Assembly (NCBI GenBank): GCA_000799755.1
Contig: JUHI01000020.1
Span: 1 to 64,000, forward strand
From: Martinezella tropici
Lineage (GTDB): Bacteria > Pseudomonadota > Alphaproteobacteria > Rhizobiales > Rhizobiaceae
Length of the DNA stretch: 64,000 nucleotides
Reading direction: 5' to 3'
In this document: piece by piece, positions 9,201 to 17,153 of the stretch
How the letters are laid out: each line of letters begins with the position of its first letter
Numbering within the stretch: position 1 is the stretch's first letter
Made by a program: the position numbers and the translations under genes
The notes under the pieces: model-generated
Databases searched by the model: none
Told to the model about the DNA's origin: nothing
The model's input: only the letters and a program-made list of their open reading frames with translations

Positions 9201-9440
9201 CGACTCGAAATAAGCGATGCCATGGACGCCGTTCAGCTCCTCCTCGATCAGCCGGGTGACCCCCTGATAGATTTCCTGTGGAGAGGCGCCGGGGTAGGAG
9301 GCGGAAATGGAGAGCTGCGGCGGCGCGACGGCGGGATATTGCGCGACCGGCAATATCGGGATCGTAATGATCCCGGCGATCATGATGAAGAAAGCAAAGA
9401 CCCATGCGAGGACGGGTCGCCGGATAAAGAACTGTGCCAT
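6291..9440 (-). CDS. RND efflux transporter, inner-membrane permease (AcrB-like, HAE1 family)
   Basis: At 1049 residues this is the full length for a hydrophobe/amphiphile efflux RND pump, a proton-driven trimer that exports drugs, dyes or detergents. The N-terminus MAQFFIRRPVLAWVFAFFIM is the family signature. The proton-relay pair D407/D408 lies in 'GILVDDAIVVVENVERIM', and the matching Lys in 'GLSAKNAILIVEFAKDYY' of TM10. Two large periplasmic loops between TM1-2 and TM7-8 are present. It is the second gene after the membrane fusion protein (7-bp gap). No outer-membrane channel gene is adjacent, so a TolC-type protein encoded elsewhere must serve. A divergent AdeRS-like two-component pair probably regulates it. 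Confidence 0.96.
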   Translation of the reverse strand: MAQFFIRRPVLAWVFAFFIMIAGIITIPILPVAQYPAVAPPQLSISASYPGASPQEIYQGVTRLIEEELNGVHGIAYFESTSDNSGSVSINATFVSGTDIGKATVDVQNAVRRVEARLPQAVRTQGIQVEEASAGFLLIAALTSTDGKMDEIALGDYINRNVLGELRRLPGVGRAQVFASQRALRVWIDPDKMVGLHLTAADISAAIAAQNAQVAAGQIGAMPNPVSQDLTATVIVEGQLNSARQFGDIILRANPDGSTVRLRDVARVEDGAETYSTASRLNGNPSAGLAIQLSSTGNAVAVSSAVKAKMDELSKFFPKGVEYSIPYDTSPFVNASIEKVVHTLIEAIVLVFIVMFVFLQNFRYTLIPTLVVPVALLGTCAIMYATGFSINVLTMFAMVLAIGILVDDAIVVVENVERIMADEGLPPKAATQKAMKQITGAILGITLVLSCVFIPMAFFPGASGIIYRQFSLTMVVSIMFSAFLALSLTPALCATFLKPIDGNHHAKKGLGSWFNRKFDGMTAGYAKTAAALARRSGRMMAVYLALAIGLGYLFVNLPGAFVPEEDQGILIVDIQGPPEASANRTLASLKQIEAIFKAEPAVENVFAVQGFSFSGNGPNSAIAFVTLKDWSVRPAASSVPEIAARVNAQFAGLKDATSYALSPPPIDGFGATSGFSFRLQDRAGRGQKALKQAGDELMAKAAKSSLVTNVRVEGMQEAAQIMLAIDREKANTFGVSFTDINDAITANLGSSYINDYPNAGRMQQVIVQADGRSRMQVEDMMKLNVRNASGGMVPLSSFATADWRKGDPQIVGYNGYPTIRITGEPAAGKSSGAAIAEMERLASELPQGFGYEWSGQSREEIASGNQAPILFAFSILFVFLLLAGLYESWSIPLSVMLVVPLGIIGCVLAAILRDMPNDLYFKVGLIAIIGLSAKNAILIVEFAKDYYAQGKPLLESAVEAARVRFRPIVMTSLAFTLGVVPLAIATGPSAASQNAIGTGVLGGMISATVLAVFFVPVFFVFVLSLLRTKRPVEEKGAGADVPPAPASHP

Positions 9441-9447
9441 GATTTGA

Positions 9448-10632
9448 TTACTTTGCGGCCTGATCTGAGGTATTCGGCTCGGCGCTTTGCGGCGTCCATG
9501 GTTCGGAGACGACCTTGCCGCCGGGCGTGACCTTCTGGACCCCGTCGACGATGATGGTTTCGCCGCTCTTCAGCCCGGAAAGCACGATCCATTCGGCTCC
9601 GAGGGACGCGCCGAGGACGAGGTTGCGCACCTGCGCAGTTTGATCTGCGGCGAGCACGAAGACCTGAGGATTGCCTTCGGCGTTCCTTGTCACCGCCCTT
9701 TGCGGAATGGTGATGCCGCTCTTTTGAACGGCCTGCTCGATCCGCACGCGGACATACATGCCCGGCAGCAGATCGCCATCGGGATTGGGGAATTCGGCGC
9801 GCAGCGTGACCTGCCCCGTGCCGGGGTCGACATTCGCGTTGGAAAACAAGAGCTTGCCCGGCTTTGCATAGCTTGTTCCGCCATCGAAAACGAGTTCGAC
9901 GGATGCCTGTCCGGGCGCCGGGCTCTGCAGCTTGCCTTCGCTGACGGCGCGTTTCAGAGCCAGGAGATCCTGTGCGGATTGCGTGAAATCAGCATAGACC
10001 GGATCGATCTGCTGGATGAGCGCGAGATTGGATGCGCCTTCAGCTGTCACAAGCGTTCCCTCGGTCACGAGCGCGCCGCCGATGATGCCGGTGATGGGGG
10101 CGCGCACTTCAGTATAATCGAGATTGATCTGCGCTTCGTCGAGAGCAGCCTCCTGCGCTGCGACGTCGGCATCGGCCTGGGCGAGATTGACGGCGGCGGT
10201 GTCGTAGTCGACAGCCGTCGAGACATTGCGCTCACGCAGCGAGCGCTGGCGCTCGAGCTGCTGCTTGGCATTGGCCTGAATGGCTTTTGCTTTCTGCAAA
10301 GCCGCCTTTGCGCTTGCTACTCGCACCTGGAACAGTTTCGGGTCGATCCGGTAGAGGACATCGCCCTGATGTACGAGGCTGCCCTGTTCGAAGACGCGTT
10401 CCTGGAGGATGCCCGAGACCCGCGCTCGTACCTCGGAAATCCTGGTAGCGGCGATGCGGCCCGGAAGCTCGCTCATGACCGGCACGGGATGTGCCTTGAT
10501 TTCCAGGACACTGACGGCGGGTGGCGGCATTTCTCCGCTCTCCTGGGCGCGCAGATGGCCGGAAGCCAGCACAAGCATCGCCGTTGCCGCCAATATTGCC
10601 TTCCAGCAAGGCAGTTCAAATGCAGATCGCAT
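9448..10632 (-). CDS. RND efflux periplasmic adaptor (membrane fusion protein, AcrA-like)
   Basis: This 394-residue adaptor links the RND pump to an outer-membrane channel. It has an N-terminal signal sequence ending near 'SGHLRAQES'; unlike AcrA there is no obvious lipobox Cys at the cleavage site. The order is: first half of the lipoyl domain ('ARVSGILQERVFEQGSLVHQGDVLYRID'), a long alpha-hairpin (~residues 105-165, with 'KAKAIQANAKQQLERQRSL'), second lipoyl half ('YTEVRAPITGIIGG'), then beta-barrel and membrane-proximal domains ('DGDLLPGMYVRVRI'). It is the first gene of the efflux operon. The start lies 238 bp from the divergently read response regulator, and both promoters must sit in that gap. 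Confidence 0.95.
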   Translation of the reverse strand: MRSAFELPCWKAILAATAMLVLASGHLRAQESGEMPPPAVSVLEIKAHPVPVMSELPGRIAATRISEVRARVSGILQERVFEQGSLVHQGDVLYRIDPKLFQVRVASAKAALQKAKAIQANAKQQLERQRSLRERNVSTAVDYDTAAVNLAQADADVAAQEAALDEAQINLDYTEVRAPITGIIGGALVTEGTLVTAEGASNLALIQQIDPVYADFTQSAQDLLALKRAVSEGKLQSPAPGQASVELVFDGGTSYAKPGKLLFSNANVDPGTGQVTLRAEFPNPDGDLLPGMYVRVRIEQAVQKSGITIPQRAVTRNAEGNPQVFVLAADQTAQVRNLVLGASLGAEWIVLSGLKSGETIIVDGVQKVTPGGKVVSEPWTPQSAEPNTSDQAAK

Positions 10633-10870
10633 AGATGTATTCCCAATTGACCGTGTCGCGGTAAGATCGTCGTTCCGCGTCTTGACGGCATGAACCTATT
10701 CGAAAGGGTCGCTTCAACGCCCGGCGCGAGTGGCACTTTCGTCCGAGCCTAAGCAAATATTGGGAATGTTGGTCTTTGGTCGACGTTTTGTGGAGGTTTC
10801 ATGGACGTGGACAGAGGAATGTTGACGAGGAGGCCCTGTCTGACGTTTCCTTCTGGTGAAGGAGCCCCGG

Positions 10871-11563
10871 ATGGAAAATGCACTGATATTGATTGTCGAG
10901 GACGAGCCGGAGATCTCGGATATTCTCGAGCGCTACTTTGAGCGCGAGGGATTCCGCGTGCTGACCGCCTCGGATGGGGAGATCGGCCTTTCGCATCACC
11001 AGCGGCTGAGACCCGATCTCGTCGTCCTCGATGTCAAGCTGCCGAAACTCGATGGTCACACTGTGCTTGCCACCATCCGCCAAAGGGGTAATACGCCTGT
11101 CATCATGGTCACGGCGCTCGCCGATGACCTCGATAAGCTGCACGGGCTGCGTTCGGGCGCCGACGACTACGTGGTCAAGCCGTTCAATCCTGTCGAGGTG
11201 GTGGCGCGGGCGCGGGCCATTTTGAGACGGGCGACCGGCAGTGCGACGAACAAGGTCCTGAGGGTCGGCAAGCTTGCCATAGATCCGATCGCGCATATGG
11301 CCGTCGTCGAGGACGGCGAGAGCCGTCTGCTGCTGAACTTGACGCGAACCGAATTCCGCATCCTCGAATATATGGCGGGCTTCCCGAACAGGGCCTTCGA
11401 GAGAGGCGAGATCGTCGATGCCTGCCTTCCCGAGGGCGATGCGCTCGACCGTACCGTGGACAGCCACATGAGCAAGCTTCGCCGAAAGCTGGATGCCGCC
11501 GGTGTCGGCGAACTCCTCAACGGCGTCAGGGGAGTGGGTTACCGCCTTGGCGACTTCGGTTAG
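10871..11563 (+). CDS. OmpR-family response regulator, AdeR-like
   Basis: This is a 230-residue two-component regulator. The receiver domain (~1-115) has acidic pocket E10/D11, phospho-acceptor D54 in 'LVVLDVKLP', and the conserved Lys in 'DDYVVKPFNPVEV'. A winged-helix OmpR-type DNA-binding domain follows ('LTRTEFRILEYMA', 'VDSHMSKLRRKL', 'VRGVGYRL'). The receiver resembles AdeR of Acinetobacter ('DDLDKLHGLRSGADDYVVKPFNP'), a regulator of an RND pump, which fits the divergent efflux operon here. I chose ATG 10871; a GTG at 10856 would add five residues. Its 3' end overlaps the kinase gene. Confidence 0.95.
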   Translation: MENALILIVEDEPEISDILERYFEREGFRVLTASDGEIGLSHHQRLRPDLVVLDVKLPKLDGHTVLATIRQRGNTPVIMVTALADDLDKLHGLRSGADDYVVKPFNPVEVVARARAILRRATGSATNKVLRVGKLAIDPIAHMAVVEDGESRLLLNLTRTEFRILEYMAGFPNRAFERGEIVDACLPEGDALDRTVDSHMSKLRRKLDAAGVGELLNGVRGVGYRLGDFG

Positions 11564-12605
11564 CAACAGCCTGAACAGGCAAATCATCTGGTCGACGACG
11601 ATCGTCGCCTTCGTCGCTCTTTCCGTCATGTTCTTCGGGTTTCTGATCTATGGCTATGTCTACGATTGGCTGTTCAAGAATTCTGGAAATTCTGACGACT
11701 GGGCTGCCAGCGATTTTGTCGTCCTCGCTATCAACGTGGCGATCGGCCAGGCGGTTGGCGCCTATGTCGGATGGCGGCTTGCCCGGCGTCTTGTCAAACC
11801 CCTGACGGCGGTGACAGAGGCTGCACGCCTTATTGCTGACGGAGACTTTGCCGGCCGGGCGACCGGCGAGGGCAACTTTGGCGAAGCGGATCGCCTGATC
11901 AACGACTTCAACCGTATGGCGGAGGAATTGCAAAGGGCCGAGAAAGAGCTGCAATATTCGAATTCGGCGATTGCCCACGAATTGCGCACGCCTCTGACGA
12001 TCCTGCGCGGCCGCATGCAGGGGCTGGCGGATGGCGTGTTCGAACCGAGCCAGGAAGTGTTCCGGGGGTTGATCGGACACATCGATGCGCTGACCCGCAT
12101 CGTCGATGACCTGCGGACGCTCTCGCTGATGAATGCCGGACGCATGGAGCTGCAGCAATCGCGCTTCGACGTCGGAGAAGAAATCGGAGATATCGTCGAT
12201 TCGGTGAAGCCGACGCTTTCGAACCTCAGCATAAAAATCGAAACCGATTTGCAGAAGATGCTTGTCATCGCCGACCGGGCGCGCGTCCGCCAAGCGATGC
12301 TTGCGCTCATCGATAATGTCGCGCGCTATGCTCCCGGCTCGACGCTGCGGGTGGCTTCGCATGCCGTTGACAACCTGTGCGTCATCATGGTTTCGGATGA
12401 CGGTCCGGGCATGACGACGGCGGAAAGCGAAAGAGCATTCGAACGGTTCTGGAGAGCCGACGATGCCAGAACGCGACGGGGCGGAGGATCAGGTCTTGGT
12501 CTTGCCGTCGTCAAGGCGATAGCCGAGGCGCATGGCGGCCATGCCACCATCGACAGCCGCAAGGGTGGCGGCACGACTGTCGTCCTGGCCATCCCCCGCA
12601 GTTGA
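11547..12605 (+). CDS. Sensor histidine kinase, AdeS-like
   Basis: This is the membrane-bound partner of the preceding regulator. Two transmembrane helices near the N-terminus flank a very short periplasmic loop (~15 residues, 'FKNSGNSDDW'), so stimuli are probably sensed in or at the membrane. A HAMP domain follows ('RRLVKPLTAVTEAARLIADGDF'), then an HisKA domain with the phospho-acceptor His in 'IAHELRTPLTILRGR', then HATPase_c with N box ('LIDNVARYA'), G1 ('SDDGPGM') and G2 ('GGGSGLGLAVVKAIAEAHGG'). The start is uncertain: TTG 11547 gives a 17-bp overlap with the regulator and has 'aggggag' upstream, while ATG 11493 would give a 71-bp overlap. Confidence 0.92.
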   Translation: MATSVSNSLNRQIIWSTTIVAFVALSVMFFGFLIYGYVYDWLFKNSGNSDDWAASDFVVLAINVAIGQAVGAYVGWRLARRLVKPLTAVTEAARLIADGDFAGRATGEGNFGEADRLINDFNRMAEELQRAEKELQYSNSAIAHELRTPLTILRGRMQGLADGVFEPSQEVFRGLIGHIDALTRIVDDLRTLSLMNAGRMELQQSRFDVGEEIGDIVDSVKPTLSNLSIKIETDLQKMLVIADRARVRQAMLALIDNVARYAPGSTLRVASHAVDNLCVIMVSDDGPGMTTAESERAFERFWRADDARTRRGGGSGLGLAVVKAIAEAHGGHATIDSRKGGGTTVVLAIPRS

Positions 12606-12651
12606 AACCTCGCGGAGAGATGAGCGCATGGATGAGATTTGTCGCTTCTCC

Positions 12652-13524
12652 CTATGCGCTGAGAATCCGCTGCAGGACTTCGGTCAACTCGGTCGTGCCG
12701 CGGCGGATCTCGCCGACATCCTTCTCCGCGTCTATTCGGCCGGCATTATGGGCAAGATAGAGCTCGACCAACAATCGCGCATAGTCTTCCGATAGGCCCG
12801 CTCGCATCAGCGCAGCCTGCCATTCGGTCCCGGGAAGCAACTCGGCGACAACGTTGCGACCGGTCAGCATGCCGATGCCGGCTGCAACGTCATTCGGCGT
12901 ATAGCGCCGAGGACCTTCCGCATGGACCACTCTTAAAGCGGCCTCCTGCTTCTCCAGGAGCAGTTCAGCGGCGATTGATCCGACATCAAAGGCGGAGATG
13001 GTCGGAAGCAGCTTGGTCAGCGGATCGTAGAAGCTCGGCAATCGCCCGCTTTCCGCCGCTCCCTTTGCCATACGTGCCCAGTTTTCCATATGTTCGGCCG
13101 ATCGCAGCAGGATCAGCTTGGTATCCAACTGGCGCAAACGCGCCTCGAGCGCGTGGAAGATCAAGGTGACCCCGGTTCCGGAGCTATGCTGCGCGCCATA
13201 GTCGGAAATGGCGAGGACGGTTTGCGGCTTGGCGGCCGTCAGGGCTTCGCCAAGCGAGCCGATCAATCGTTGCATGCCGGAATGAGCCTGAGGGGCGCGA
13301 ATATCGACTGGGCAGATGATCTGGACCGCGCTTGCGCCTTCAAGCGCTAAGGCGAGGGCCTGATGATCATACAGATCGGCGATCGTGATTTCGCAACCGA
13401 GATCCACAAGCCCCTGTGCTTTCGAGGCATCGCGCAGAACTGCGCGAACCGGGGCACCGGCCTTGCGCAGAGCGGCGATGGTCGTGCGGCCAACCTTGCC
13501 GTTGGCGCCAAGAATTGCATGCAT
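12652..13524 (-). CDS. NmrA-like NAD(P)-binding protein (atypical SDR)
   Basis: This 290-residue protein has the N-terminal dinucleotide-binding motif 'MHAILGANGKVGRTTIAALRKAG' (GxxGxxG-type) and 'VRAVLRDASKAQGL', typical of NmrA/HSCARG-like atypical short-chain dehydrogenases. Many of these sense or use NAD(P)H or quinones. The start was placed at ATG 13524, where AGGAGA lies 8 bases upstream; the open frame runs 19 codons further up without such a site. It stands next to a divergently organised AraC gene on the same strand, which may be its regulator. Substrate unknown. Confidence 0.85.
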   Translation of the reverse strand: MHAILGANGKVGRTTIAALRKAGAPVRAVLRDASKAQGLVDLGCEITIADLYDHQALALALEGASAVQIICPVDIRAPQAHSGMQRLIGSLGEALTAAKPQTVLAISDYGAQHSSGTGVTLIFHALEARLRQLDTKLILLRSAEHMENWARMAKGAAESGRLPSFYDPLTKLLPTISAFDVGSIAAELLLEKQEAALRVVHAEGPRRYTPNDVAAGIGMLTGRNVVAELLPGTEWQAALMRAGLSEDYARLLVELYLAHNAGRIDAEKDVGEIRRGTTELTEVLQRILSA

Positions 13525-13622
13525 TGCGTCTTCTCCTGTCAATCTTCCAGCAGCATAGCCATGTATGCCGCTGGGTCGCACAGGTTCGGATGACCGATTG
13601 CAGGTTTGGACGACAATCGAAC

Positions 13623-14480
13623 TTATGAATGCATTCGGCTCAGTGTGCCGGGAGTGAGGCCGAGGATGCGCCGCATCCAGTGTGTCATGTGGCTCTGATG
13701 GGCAAAGCCTGCAGCCGATGCGATCTCGGCGAGTGGCATCTCGGTCGAGATGATGAGCAATCGCGCGCGCTCGACGCGGCGCGTCAGGATGTATCGGTGT
13801 ATCGGCATACCGAAAGTGGCGCGAAAGAGTGGCTTTAAATGCGATACGCTCAAACCCACACTTGCGGCGAGATCGGCAAGGGAGAGCGACTGATCGATAT
13901 GAGCTTCGATGAAATCCGCCAGGTGTCGTTGATGGCGGTTCGTCAGGGTGATGCCGGTTGGCATGGTGCCGGACGAACTGTGTCCATTGCCTTCCACCAG
14001 GCGGATCGCCAGCGCCAATCCAAGTGTTTCTGCATAGGTTCTGTCCGATGGAGCAGGGGATTCGATTTCGGCCTTGAGCGCCCAGGCGATCGATTCCAAG
14101 CGAGAATCTCGGAGCTGGAATTTGGGTGCGAGAGAAACGGTGTCCGGATTTCTCCCGAGCGCTTCAGCGGCGGCGTGAACGAGTTCCTGCTGGACAGCCA
14201 CACGGAGAATGGTGCAATCGCGGTCATCTTCCCACCAGCCATCCAGCCCGGCAGGAACGATATCGATATCGCCATGCGATTGCCGGCGCCGATGCTGCCG
14301 GCCATCGCACTGACAAAAGGCATTTACGGCCCGTCCGAAATGAATGCCGAGCCGATGTGTTGGCGATCCCGGTACATGGATACGGCCCGCCTGAATACGA
14401 ACGAAGCTTGCTTCCAGACCTTGCCAGCCGCGTCCCTTGCTGGAGAGGAGGGGAGTGGCCGCGGGATTGAGCTGGTCCAT
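13623..14480 (-). CDS. AraC-family transcriptional regulator
   Basis: This 285-residue regulator has a C-terminal AraC/XylS DNA-binding domain. The first helix-turn-helix is in 'SLADLAASVGLSVSHLKPLFRATFGMP', followed by the family phrase 'YILTRRVERARLLI', and the second is in 'PLAEIASAAGFAHQSHMTHWMRRILGLTPG'. The N-terminal ~170 residues form an effector/dimer domain with a cupin-like look ('HGDIDIVPAGLDGWWED'). It reads leftwards, 98 bp before the NmrA-like gene, and may control it. Effector unknown. Confidence 0.92.
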   Translation of the reverse strand: MDQLNPAATPLLSSKGRGWQGLEASFVRIQAGRIHVPGSPTHRLGIHFGRAVNAFCQCDGRQHRRRQSHGDIDIVPAGLDGWWEDDRDCTILRVAVQQELVHAAAEALGRNPDTVSLAPKFQLRDSRLESIAWALKAEIESPAPSDRTYAETLGLALAIRLVEGNGHSSSGTMPTGITLTNRHQRHLADFIEAHIDQSLSLADLAASVGLSVSHLKPLFRATFGMPIHRYILTRRVERARLLIISTEMPLAEIASAAGFAHQSHMTHWMRRILGLTPGTLSRMHS

Positions 14481-14631
14481 GATTGCGCGCCTCCGCCAAA
14501 TCCACCGTTCCGAACCGGGAGCGATCTTGATCCCTGAATTATAGATAGGATGGAGCGCCCGGTCGAGCCGATCTTTGGATCAGTGTCCATGCAGGCGATT
14601 CGGCGTTTGCTCAAGGTGACAGGAAGGCCAA

Positions 14632-14907
14632 CTATCTATCTTCCCTGGTGTGCCATAGCCTCAAGACGTAGATCGTCGACTGCTGAATTTCGTAGCGGAC
14701 CTCGTAGTGGCCGACGAGGAGCCGCCTGACTTCGCGTGGTTTGAATTCGAACAACCGTTCCCCAATTCGCGGATTGGCCAGCAGAACGGTCGGCGCCTTG
14801 GTCAGAGACTGCATTGTGCGAACGGCTGCCGGCTTGTTGACTGCTGCCGGAAATTCATACCGGCGAGTGAGACCGGATAGCGCCTTGCCGGTCCATTTAG
14901 TCTCCAT
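14632..14907 (-). CDS. RelE/ParE-family toxin
   Basis: This 91-residue protein has the RelE/ParE shape: N-terminal 'TKWTGKALSGLTRRYEF', central 'PRIGERLFEFKPREVRRLLVGHYEVRYEI', and C-terminal 'IYVLRLWHTREDR'. The 'yev.Y.i....i.vlr.wH.re' ending is diagnostic. The start ATG overlaps the antitoxin stop by 4 bp (ATGA), which is why I chose it over an upstream in-frame ATG at 14955. ParE-type toxins poison gyrase and RelE-type toxins cut mRNA; sequence alone does not decide which applies here. Confidence 0.9.
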   Translation of the reverse strand: METKWTGKALSGLTRRYEFPAAVNKPAAVRTMQSLTKAPTVLLANPRIGERLFEFKPREVRRLLVGHYEVRYEIQQSTIYVLRLWHTREDR

Positions 14908-15188
14908 CAGCGTGGAGCCGGCAGTGGCTCGCCTATGCTCAGGCTGTCGGCCCATGCCTGCACGGCCTCATGGTCGATCACATCGTCATCGTCGACGTCG
15001 CGAAGGGCTTCGCGGGTCAGCCGCTCGCGCTCTTCTTCCTGATCAAGCCAGGCAGCCAGAGCCTGTTTCATGATCCAGCCCCGGGAGCGCGCAAGCCTTT
15101 CGGTCATCAGATCGAGTTTTTCGGCCAGCGAAAGCGGTACGTGCGCAGTCAAGATCTTGGTTGCCGGGCTTGCCACGCGATCATCCAT
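14907..15188 (-). CDS. Antitoxin with ribbon-helix-helix N-terminus (ParD/CopG type)
   Basis: A 93-residue antitoxin. The segment 'KILTAHVPLSLAEKLDLMTERLARSRGWIMKQAL' is a classic ribbon-helix-helix: a beta-strand followed by two helices, with the 'sRsw.mkqAl..wl' signature of many rhizobial ParD-like proteins. The C-terminal half is very acidic ('DVDDDDVIDHE') and likely neutralises the basic toxin. It is the first gene of the pair, with its promoter in the AT-richer 107 bp between 15189 and 15295. Confidence 0.9.
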   Translation of the reverse strand: MDDRVASPATKILTAHVPLSLAEKLDLMTERLARSRGWIMKQALAAWLDQEEERERLTREALRDVDDDDVIDHEAVQAWADSLSIGEPLPAPR

Positions 15189-15295
15189 TCTGAAATGTTT
15201 GATTTACTTCTAATCATAGTGATTGATTTTGCATCGATCAATAATGCGATCAGCGGGGACCTTGCCTATCTCGTTGATTGCCCGGCTAATAATAT

Positions 15296-16069
15296 CTAGT
15301 GATAGAATTCCGATGGCGGTTTGCCGAAATGGCGTCGGAACATTGCGGTAAAGGCGCTCTGGCTGGCGTAGCCGCAATCGAAGGCGACGTCGATGACGCG
15401 TTCGCCGTTCGCCAGTTTGCGCAAGGCAAACAGGAGCCGCGCCTGTTCGCGCCATTGCGCAAAGCTCATGCCCGTTTCCTTGGTGAAGAGGCGATGCACC
15501 GTCTTGGCCGTGACATCCAGACGGTCGGCCCATTGGCCTGCGGTCGACGTATCGGCGGGGTGCTCGGTGATTGCTTCGCAGATCAGCTTGATGCGCTGAT
15601 CTTCCGGCATGGGAAGATGCAAGGGCAGCACATCGGAGACGCGCACCTCGTCCAAGAGCAGCTGCATCAGACGGTCGTCCCGGCTGCCTTCCGCGTAATC
15701 GAGGGGAACGTCAACGGCGGCAACGATGAGCTCGCGCAAAAGCGCCGGAACCTCGATGACGCAGCTTTTTTCCGGCATGTTGCGGATCGCCGTTGCATCG
15801 ATGAAGACGGTGCGGATCTTGACCTCGCCGGACATTTTCACATCATGCTCCAGGCCCGCCGCCAGCCACAGAGCCCGGCTGGGCGGCACGACCCACGACC
15901 CCTCGGCCGACCGCACGATCATCACGCCTTCGATCGCATAGAGCAACTGGCCGCGCGGATGCGAGTGCCAGCCCGTCGAGGCGCCATCCGAATAGTTGAC
16001 GTCCATCGCCGCCATGGCGCGATGCGTATCATGAAAATCGAGATGTTTGCGGGTCGGATCGCTCTGCAT
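15296..16069 (-). CDS. AraC-family regulator with N-terminal cupin
   Basis: This 257-residue regulator has an N-terminal cupin sensing domain ('GWHSHPRGQLLYAIEGVMIVR' with His ligands, 'WVVPPSRALWLAAGLEHDVKM') and a C-terminal AraC domain ('DRLDVTAKTVHRLFTKETGMSFAQWREQARLLFAL' and 'VIDVAFDCGYASQSAFTAMFRRHFGKPPSEFY'). It is divergent from the EamA exporter, with starts 94 bp apart, so it very likely controls that gene and itself. It is a paralogue of the regulator at 20452, which is also divergent from an exporter. Confidence 0.93.
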   Translation of the reverse strand: MQSDPTRKHLDFHDTHRAMAAMDVNYSDGASTGWHSHPRGQLLYAIEGVMIVRSAEGSWVVPPSRALWLAAGLEHDVKMSGEVKIRTVFIDATAIRNMPEKSCVIEVPALLRELIVAAVDVPLDYAEGSRDDRLMQLLLDEVRVSDVLPLHLPMPEDQRIKLICEAITEHPADTSTAGQWADRLDVTAKTVHRLFTKETGMSFAQWREQARLLFALRKLANGERVIDVAFDCGYASQSAFTAMFRRHFGKPPSEFYH

Positions 16070-16163
16070 GTCCCAATCTCTACAGTTATGGTCATCATAG
16101 AGTGATACGAACCAACATCAAGACGATAAGCCAGAGCCTTCACATTCTCCATGGTTATCGCAC

Positions 16164-17084
16164 ATGAAAAACAAGCTAGCATTTCTCTATCCCCTCATTG
16201 CCATCATCCTCTGGTCCGGAAACGTCATCGTTTCCAGGCTGTCGGCGCATACGATCGGTCCGGAGGCAATCACCTTCTACCGCCTGCTTCTCGCCGTCTT
16301 GCTGATGAGCACCTTCGTCGCCGTCCCCGCCTGGCGGAACCGCTTCGTCATCTGGCCGCATCTCGGGCAATTCGCCATTCTCGGCTTTCTTGCCATGTGC
16401 TTCTTCCAGAGCCTCTCCTACCTGGCGGCGGAGACAACGACGGCCACGAACATGGCCGTGTTCACGGCTTTGACGCCGCTGCTTACCGTGGCCTTGAGCG
16501 CCTTCGTGCTGAAGGAAACGCCGACTGTCGGCATGGTCGGCGGGGGCATCCTGTCGCTGGTCGGGCTGATTTATCTGGTGAGCGCCGGCGACCCGGCTGC
16601 GCTTGCGCGCAACGGCGTCCATCTCGGCGATCCGCTGATGTTCATAGCGGCGCTGAGCTATGCGGTCTATGGCGTCCTGCTCAAGCGCTGGAACCTGCCT
16701 GTCGCCGGTTGGCAATCGACCTATATGCAGGCGATTTGCGCCCTGGTGATCATGTTTCCGGCATTTCTTGCAACGCCCGCGTCCTTGCGTTCGCTGAATG
16801 CCGAAACCCTGCCGCTCATCGGCTATGCCGGCGGTCTCGCCTCGGTCGTCCTTCCGTTCCTATGGGTGCGCGGTGTTCATATTCTCGGACCCAATCGCTG
16901 CGCAGCCTTCATGAACCTCTTGCCGGTCTTTACCGCGATTGGCGCCATCGTCATGCTCGGCGAGCCGGTGCGCGCCTATCACGTCATCGGCGGAGGCGCC
17001 GCACTCGTGGGGGTCGCCTGCGTGGAGCTCTTCCGTCGGCCGTTGCGCAGCGCACCGCCCGCCATGCCCGAGGTCGTCGAGTGA
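16164..17084 (+). CDS. EamA/DMT-family transporter
   Basis: This 306-residue protein has ten predicted transmembrane helices in two EamA repeats, the usual drug/metabolite transporter layout. Landmarks are 'LIAIILWSGNVIVSRLSAHTIGPEAITFYRLLLAVLL' in repeat one and 'LMFIAALSYAVYGVLLKRWNL' opening repeat two. The second repeat ends 'GAIVMLGEPVRAYHVIGGGAALVGV', matching the conserved glycine and acidic positions. Such proteins export amino acids or metabolites from the inner membrane. The adjacent divergent cupin-AraC regulator suggests induction by its substrate. Confidence 0.93.
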   Translation: MKNKLAFLYPLIAIILWSGNVIVSRLSAHTIGPEAITFYRLLLAVLLMSTFVAVPAWRNRFVIWPHLGQFAILGFLAMCFFQSLSYLAAETTTATNMAVFTALTPLLTVALSAFVLKETPTVGMVGGGILSLVGLIYLVSAGDPAALARNGVHLGDPLMFIAALSYAVYGVLLKRWNLPVAGWQSTYMQAICALVIMFPAFLATPASLRSLNAETLPLIGYAGGLASVVLPFLWVRGVHILGPNRCAAFMNLLPVFTAIGAIVMLGEPVRAYHVIGGGAALVGVACVELFRRPLRSAPPAMPEVVE

Positions 17085-17101
17085 AGATCTAAGGCGTCAC
17101 G

Positions 17102-17138
17102 GATGGACGCGGGCTTCTCTGCAGAGGCCGCGTCCATC
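17102..17138. terminator. Bidirectional hairpin terminator between convergent genes
   Basis: GATGGACGCGG (17102-17112) pairs perfectly with CCGCGTCCATC (17128-17138), an 11-bp GC-rich stem with a 15-base loop. It sits between the EamA stop and the stop of the convergent gene on the minus strand. No clear T-tract follows, as is common in rhizobia. Confidence 0.65.
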
Positions 17139-17153
17139 GATGCAGATCGAGCG

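Noticed and set aside
9487..10650. 387-codon open frame antisense to the efflux adaptor gene
   Set aside because: The minus-strand adaptor shows all family motifs, whereas the + frame is a mirror of codon bias in high-GC DNA.
12622..12660. Hairpin between the kinase and NmrA-like genes (AGCGCAT/ATGCGCT)
   Set aside because: The second arm overlaps the end of the NmrA-like coding region and the loop is long, so terminator status is not supported.
16151..17092. 313-codon + frame overlapping the EamA gene
   Set aside because: It is the shifted frame of the transporter, rich in Arg and without membrane helices.
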